Source: Desulfobacula sp. (GTDB lineage Bacteria > Desulfobacterota > Desulfobacteria > Desulfobacterales > Desulfobacteraceae). From it: a DNA stretch of 10,215 nt. Both the position numbers and the translations under genes were made by a program. Within the stretch, counting starts at the first letter, position 1. Every line of letters starts with the position of its first letter. The stretch covers positions 1 to 10,215 of the forward strand of contig NZ_JAIOSW010000018.1 of NCBI RefSeq assembly GCF_021107415.1, read 5' to 3'. Below, one piece after another: positions 8,001 to 10,215 of the stretch. The notes beneath the pieces are model-generated. The model did not search any database. It was not told the origin of the DNA and saw only the letters and a list, made by a program, of their open reading frames with translations.

Positions 8001-8906
8001 AAACAATTCCCTGGTTTCAGAGGTGAATGGATGGTCCCGGGATGAAGAAAGGATTTTACAGAGCCTTTCAGACTCATCAGGTGCATTTTGGGAGATATAA
8101 TATTTACACCCTATAACATAGACCTCCATGGCAGCAGGCTCTCTTGACAGATTTAAGCAGGCGAGTGCTTCTCCTATCCTGCCTGACCTGGCCAGGGCCA
8201 GGGCCAGTTTGGCTGAAACCATGGAGTCTTTCTGGCTTTCCTTTGCAAGGGAATCCCAAAGTTCAATGGCTCTCTCATAAGCAGCCAGGTAATCCACTAA
8301 AAATTCAAGAAGTGCCTGGGCCGCAGGGAGCGCCCCCTGTGATACTGAAAAAGCCCGGAACAAAAAATCCTCACACGCATTATAATCATAGGCATCCAGA
8401 GCTTTGGCACCAAGGGCCAGCAATTCATCAGAAGAGTATATTTCCTGTTTCAAAGACACATGGGGTTTGACTGTTTTTGCAGGAGACTTTGACGCTTCCC
8501 TGCCAGGGGAAACAGGGGTGCTGTTCCGGAACACAGGGTCTTGTATGGTTTGCAGATCCATCTCTATCTGAACCCAGGATCGTGCCGGGTCATCCAGTTC
8601 AGAGACCAAAGCATGGCAGGCGTTCTCATCAAAATGCTTCAACTTCAAACTCACCAGCCCTTCATCATTCGGATCAGGTATAACCAGTAGATTTTTTTTA
8701 AATTTATTGATGAGCAGACTCTGGAGCTGCGCCTTGATTCTGTATCGTTTTTCGGTTTCTCTCCGGGCAATATTTTTGTTGGTAGGATTGATCTGCCGGA
8801 TGAGACGAATCAGCTCAAGGGCAGTGACAGATCCCCTTCCTGCCAGGATATCCTCTATCTCCTTATATTGTAACCTTTTATTCTTCTGTTTTTTCTTTGC
8901 AGCCAC
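5001..8906 (-). CDS. Orphan 1301-residue protein: TPR-like helices, beta-propeller-like centre, C-terminal helices
   Basis: No family is recognised. Residues 1-13 are Lys/Arg-rich; 14-120 look like a small helical or winged-helix unit; about 130-150 is a polar Ser/Pro linker. Residues 158-310 form helix pairs typical of TPR (AKALDAYDYNACEDFLFRAF; LALALARSGRIGEALACL). Residues 311-650 are Lys/Glu-rich helices, partly coiled coil. Residues about 655-990 switch to beta-rich, Trp- and Asp-rich units of 40-50 residues, about seven, as in a beta-propeller. Residues 1030-1301 are helical again with a TPR-like stretch (1086-1172). There is no signal peptide or membrane segment, so it is cytosolic. 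The start is a GTG: an in-frame TGA lies two codons upstream and the first ATG is at residue 116. It follows higA by 17 bp, suggesting co-transcription with higBA. The layout suggests a scaffold. Five A8 runs occur in the coding strand. Confidence 0.9.
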   Translation of the reverse strand: MAAKKKQKNKRLQYKEIEDILAGRGSVTALELIRLIRQINPTNKNIARRETEKRYRIKAQLQSLLINKFKKNLLVIPDPNDEGLVSLKLKHFDENACHALVSELDDPARSWVQIEMDLQTIQDPVFRNSTPVSPGREASKSPAKTVKPHVSLKQEIYSSDELLALGAKALDAYDYNACEDFLFRAFSVSQGALPAAQALLEFLVDYLAAYERAIELWDSLAKESQKDSMVSAKLALALARSGRIGEALACLNLSREPAAMEVYVIGCKYYISQNAPDESERLCKILSSSRDHPFTSETRELFERIEKLRIDLMNPLEKKMLDHWQKCHHDVADIMAEKILKKIPGHRTAKKIRMDFTRMQQEKKIRLFLDQADKAGTEKDYSREVMLLKKALDISHDDIGQEIEVKLENATLAAQKQREHEEVHGVASLWQKGKQKKSIMMYISLSRDQQHQCLTLLKDEHFSWTDELTASVSYIKPDKAAEIVLALGKACRMLDNNEAPLLVLEKINNIGDLVLHIQAGRKLMSKAENQIQAKERKKSKRLLKKLAHLLAGKRVDSARECIQAINGKLLDLQDKKELELMMADLKKLARIQDLEVTYAAAISRQNHFTARETAHTLARLMSGDQDKIWRKKAAEQTVSIRKAMSLVQMKSSGLEPCFWKAGIAWWNECNSFAAIMADGRRIVLVSCLDCWLFVRIFDSKTQIFDQAIMMRPPVNMDMPTLRLDEDKIWICGGKGGVLTITLDPLNILSWKDCSIFVKKNHVLEDLWLFSGQNNIWLHCRSLDQSQRQAALVIDIEQQREVRSVWIDGVPWIVNQKGEYHLCDSAIDSDTIRIYSGSGRQETLFTKKLPGAVEGGAMHPDGIHLIFLVYDDGEMFPFEEGLDEADTCLHLEVIPVDSGHPVTHKISGSRSDLANGIATSMETGLVFVHYHKNINDGYHPCLSAFKPNQDGFEELYMVRVPENFILATDQLSNQVAGVASGENGIQSVLLDQKKPWFDLSDSTPKLKNDIPLLEQYLPCQIPTGKQYDEFMDYRIKIQISSMKEVRQIFYDMKRNDHCDLDDVFAFHEALIGEQIHFDLSTEIEQWAYETFPDHPRTLMGKADHALKNQDWPRIVALLKDVKIQGIDHGTAGHICHLLGLGLFSTGEVKKAVKIWRRGKRLKESRCMLDQLISYGRVAAMSDKQRKKAKKKGTYPKILHLIETLDTCLELGHWEDAVAGVAHYDIQSISYIQLLARLTEAFMHQTTIVGKKEWFKKVIILDLFCREVKRPLISRLILPPYIITWPEKRINEIADRAAAWLKP

Positions 8907-8923
8907 TGTTCACATTCCAGTAT

Positions 8924-9265
8924 TTAACTTAAAAAGGAGTCTGAAACAAGCGTGTCTTTAAGTTGAAAGTTTGCGGGCTTTATCGCCTTAAGTGCGTTAT
9001 ATTCTTTACTTTTTATTTTATATAGATCCCATCGTAATTGCAGATTTATCCAGAAATCTTCTGACATGCTGAAAAACTTGGCAAGTCGTAAGGCGGTGCT
9101 TGGCGTTATCCCCCTTTTTTTGTTTACAATTTCATTAACCCGCTGATAGGGCACATGAATGGAATAGGCAAGTTCTCTTTGTGTGATACCCATAGGGATC
9201 AAGAATTCTTCAAGAAGCATCTCGCCTGGATGGGTTGGCTCTCTATGACTTGGTATTCTAATCAT
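8924..9265 (-). CDS. higA: HigA-type antitoxin, XRE family
   Basis: The 113-residue protein opens with the HigA signature HPGEMLLEEFLIPMGIT (12-28). A helix-turn-helix follows at about 28-66 (ITQRELAYSIHVPYQRVNEI) with KKRGITPSTALRLAKFF and the typical SEDFWINLQLRWDL end of the fold (69-81). It neutralises HigB and normally represses its own operon through palindromic operators. A C-terminal extension of about 30 residues past the usual end (83-113) is somewhat longer than in most relatives. The ATG at 9265 has AGGA at about 8 bases. It lies 16 bp after higB, the toxin-first order typical of this family, and 17 bp before the giant gene. Confidence 0.95.
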   Translation of the reverse strand: MIRIPSHREPTHPGEMLLEEFLIPMGITQRELAYSIHVPYQRVNEIVNKKRGITPSTALRLAKFFSMSEDFWINLQLRWDLYKIKSKEYNALKAIKPANFQLKDTLVSDSFLS

Positions 9266-9281
9266 TTTTTTTCCTTTTTAT

Positions 9282-9575
9282 TCAGTGATAATCAGTAATT
9301 ATAACCTGATAAGGACCATTTGTTGTCCATTTAAAACAAATCCGATACTGATCATTTATGCGAATACTATTTTCTCCAATTCTATCCCCTGATAACGCCT
9401 CAAGATTGTTGCCAGGTGGAATCCTAAGCTCTTTCAGAAACAGGACAGAGTCAATTTGATCCAGTTTTCTTGAAGCAATCTTCCATAAAGACCGGGGACA
9501 GATTTTTCGGGCATTTTTGGTATTCTGGCCATTAAAGATATCTTCTGTCCCTTTGTTTCTGAAAGATTGAATCAT
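9282..9575 (-). CDS. higB: HigB-type toxin, RelE/ParE superfamily
   Basis: The 97-residue protein matches HigB closely: it opens with MIQSFRNKGTEDIF, carries KLDQID and LRIPPGNNLEAL in the middle (37-61), and ends with GDRIGENSIRINDQYRICF (63-81) and ITDYH. HigB toxins cleave mRNA on the ribosome; the conserved basic and aromatic residues around SIRINDQYRI form the active face. The length is standard. The ATG at 9575 is supported by the family's usual first residues, although no clear Shine-Dalgarno sequence is visible. It is the first gene of a higB-higA transcription unit that may extend into the 1301-residue gene. Confidence 0.95.
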   Translation of the reverse strand: MIQSFRNKGTEDIFNGQNTKNARKICPRSLWKIASRKLDQIDSVLFLKELRIPPGNNLEALSGDRIGENSIRINDQYRICFKWTTNGPYQVIITDYH

Positions 9576-9584
9576 GAATGCATG

Positions 9585-9618
9585 ATAGCACGGACTTCAT
9601 GCTATTGTAAAATACAAT
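9585..9618 (-). promoter_or_regulatory. Candidate higBA promoter/operator with inverted repeats
   Basis: Upstream of higB lie ATAGCA-N9-TGCTAT (9585-9605), overlapping GCATGA/TCATGC (9580-9585 and 9597-9602), and the perfect palindrome ATTGTA-AAA-TACAAT (9604-9618). A minus-strand -10-like TACAAT (9609-9604) sits inside the second palindrome, with a weak -35. Palindromes over the promoter are what HigA autorepression would need, but binding is inference. Confidence 0.45.
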
Positions 9619-9638
9619 TTTATCCTAAGTTACTACGA

Positions 9639-9761
9639 TCAAGAATTCTAATCCTTCATCAATTCAGGACGTCAGTAACACCAGTGGAGTTTATACAGCA
9701 GCTTTCTGACAGAACTGCTGTGATATCAATTGAAGAATTTGCGGCTGGATTTGGGAAATAA
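9639..9761 (+). pseudogene. Possible 3' remnant of an unidentified plus-strand gene
   Basis: The frame reads ILILHQFRTSVTPVEFIQQL and ends AVISIEEFAAGFGK before TAA at 9759-9761, only 22 bases before a strong plus-strand terminator. The composition is protein-like, and a 'TPxEFI' ending is seen in some PIN-domain toxins, but the match is too short to name. The upstream part of the frame (from an ATG at 9567) runs over higB and its promoter and does not look coding. Most likely it is the surviving end of a gene removed when higBA arrived. Confidence 0.3.
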
Positions 9762-9783
9762 AGAAAAATAATAAGTTCTATAT

Positions 9784-9816
9784 AGGCCGGGTCTTCAGAT
9801 GACCCGGCCTGTTTTT
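9784..9816 (+). terminator. Strong rho-independent terminator
   Basis: A perfect 10-bp GC-rich stem AGGCCGGGTC / GACCCGGCCT (9784-9793 and 9801-9810) with a 7-base loop is followed by GTTTTTT. The T-run is on the plus strand only, so it ends plus-strand transcription. No intact plus-strand gene ends here now; it probably served the remnant ending at 9761. Confidence 0.9.
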
Positions 9817-9903
9817 TAACAAGCCTTTGACCAAGTATGTTTTCTTGCTGTTATCAAGCAATATTCTGTAGCCAATGTAGCCTTCACCCATATTTGTCCG
9901 GTG

Positions 9904-9948
9904 TGATTGTCACTGGTGTTGCCATTGCAGCAAAATCCTGATATTATC
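9904..9948 (+). repeat. Direct repeat, copy B (degenerate lysE 3' end)
   Basis: The copy pairs with 4242-4286 at 39 of 45 positions without gaps. Read in the lysE frame it gives GVIVTGVAIAAKS and a TGA stop, against GVMIATGVAIAATS in lysE. Sequence before about 9900 does not continue the lysE match, so only the tail is present. It marks the right border of the block between the repeats. Confidence 0.78.
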
Positions 9949-10006
9949 GTTTATATTCTGCGGCTGCGCTAGTCATCACCGCGATTAGGCCAGGAAAAAT
10001 AGAAAC

Positions 10007-10215
10007 ATGGATATAGAAAATGTAATCAATGCTATCCGGAGCAATTGTGTGAGAATCACCGATCATGCTGATGAGGAAGCGTTTGATGACACTCTGACAT
10101 ATGAAGAAATATATTCATCGATAATTCAGGGCGAAGTTATCGAGGATTATCCAAATGACAAGCCATATCCAAGCTGTCTGATTATGGGAAAGAATTTTTC
10201 AGGTGAGCCAATTCA
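10007..10215 (+). CDS. DUF4258-type small protein, 3' end beyond window
   Basis: The first 69 residues are visible. They show the DUF4258 pattern: RITDHADEEAF (17-27), LTYEEIYSSIIQGEVIEDYP (30-49) and DKPYPSCLIMG (51-61). The family consists of small proteins of about 80-100 residues, often beside a YgiT-type zinc-finger/HTH protein and thought to be toxin-like; whether such a partner follows cannot be seen. The ATG at 10007 has AGGA about 12 bases upstream. It is the first intact gene past the lysE-tail copy, so it may belong to the older flanking sequence or to a neighbouring toxin-antitoxin unit. Confidence 0.82.
   Translation, partial: MDIENVINAIRSNCVRITDHADEEAFDDTLTYEEIYSSIIQGEVIEDYPNDKPYPSCLIMGKNFSGEPI

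Larger units (their letters stand above)
9576..10006. other. Gene-poor right border: operator region, gene remnant, terminator and lysE-tail copy
   Basis: This 431-bp stretch separates higB from the DUF4258 gene. It contains the higBA control region, a plus-strand frame remnant ending at 9761, a strong intrinsic terminator at 9784-9816 and the degenerate lysE tail at 9904-9948. No intact gene is seen in it; the pieces look like debris of earlier insertions or deletions. Confidence 0.7.

Noticed and set aside
5053..8683. Numerous short open frames on both strands within 5053-8683
   Set aside because: They are shadows of the uninterrupted 1301-codon frame and have no family motifs or start signals.
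9781..9891. Small minus-strand frame starting at 9891
   Set aside because: It reads straight through the strong terminator hairpin, which supplies much of its sequence, and has no supporting start signal or recognisable family.
4242..9948. Calling the two lysE-tail copies attL/attR of an integrative element
   Set aside because: No integrase is present between them and the copies differ at 6 of 45 positions; kept as direct repeats with a border hypothesis only.

Overview
The window looks like a chromosomal segment from an anaerobic, probably sulfate-reducing member of the Desulfobacterota (Desulfobacteraceae-like). The clues are moderate-to-low GC, a secondary-lipid (PfaC-type) synthase gene of a kind known from that group, and a dense cluster of toxin-antitoxin genes. 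This placement is inference from gene content; no rRNA or marker gene is present.

Left part (1-3477, all minus strand). A large gene runs off the left edge. It encodes a PfaC-like polyketide/polyunsaturated-fatty-acid synthase subunit: an N-terminal ketosynthase with an intact Cys-His-His triad, followed by a chain-length-factor-like domain in which every catalytic position is replaced. Upstream of it lies a rhomboid-family intramembrane serine protease with its own consensus promoter.

Middle (3478-4994, plus strand). A 187-bp divergent intergenic region carries a degenerate 14-bp tandem repeat. A LysE/RhtB-type exporter gene follows. Directly after its stop codon is a mosaic open frame made of the C-terminal half of an XRE-type repressor (no DNA-binding half), an antitoxin-like tail and a HicA toxin. 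A HicB antitoxin overlaps the HicA stop codon.

Right part (5001-9575, minus strand). A higB-higA toxin-antitoxin pair is followed 17 bp later by a 1301-residue orphan protein (basic N-terminus, TPR-like helices, Lys-rich helical region, about seven beta-propeller-like blades, C-terminal helices). Its function is not recognised. It ends convergently with hicB, with only 6 bp between the stop codons.

Right flank (9576-10215). A gene-poor stretch holds a candidate higBA operator, a remnant reading frame followed by a strong intrinsic terminator, and a second, degenerate copy of the lysE 3' end. The start of a DUF4258-type gene then runs off the right edge. The two lysE-tail copies (4242-4286 and 9904-9948, direct orientation, 39 of 45 positions identical) bracket the whole toxin-antitoxin/giant-ORF block, which suggests an acquired or rearranged accessory island of about 5.6 kb. 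The best candidate for something undescribed is the giant TPR/propeller protein, apparently in the same transcription unit as higBA.
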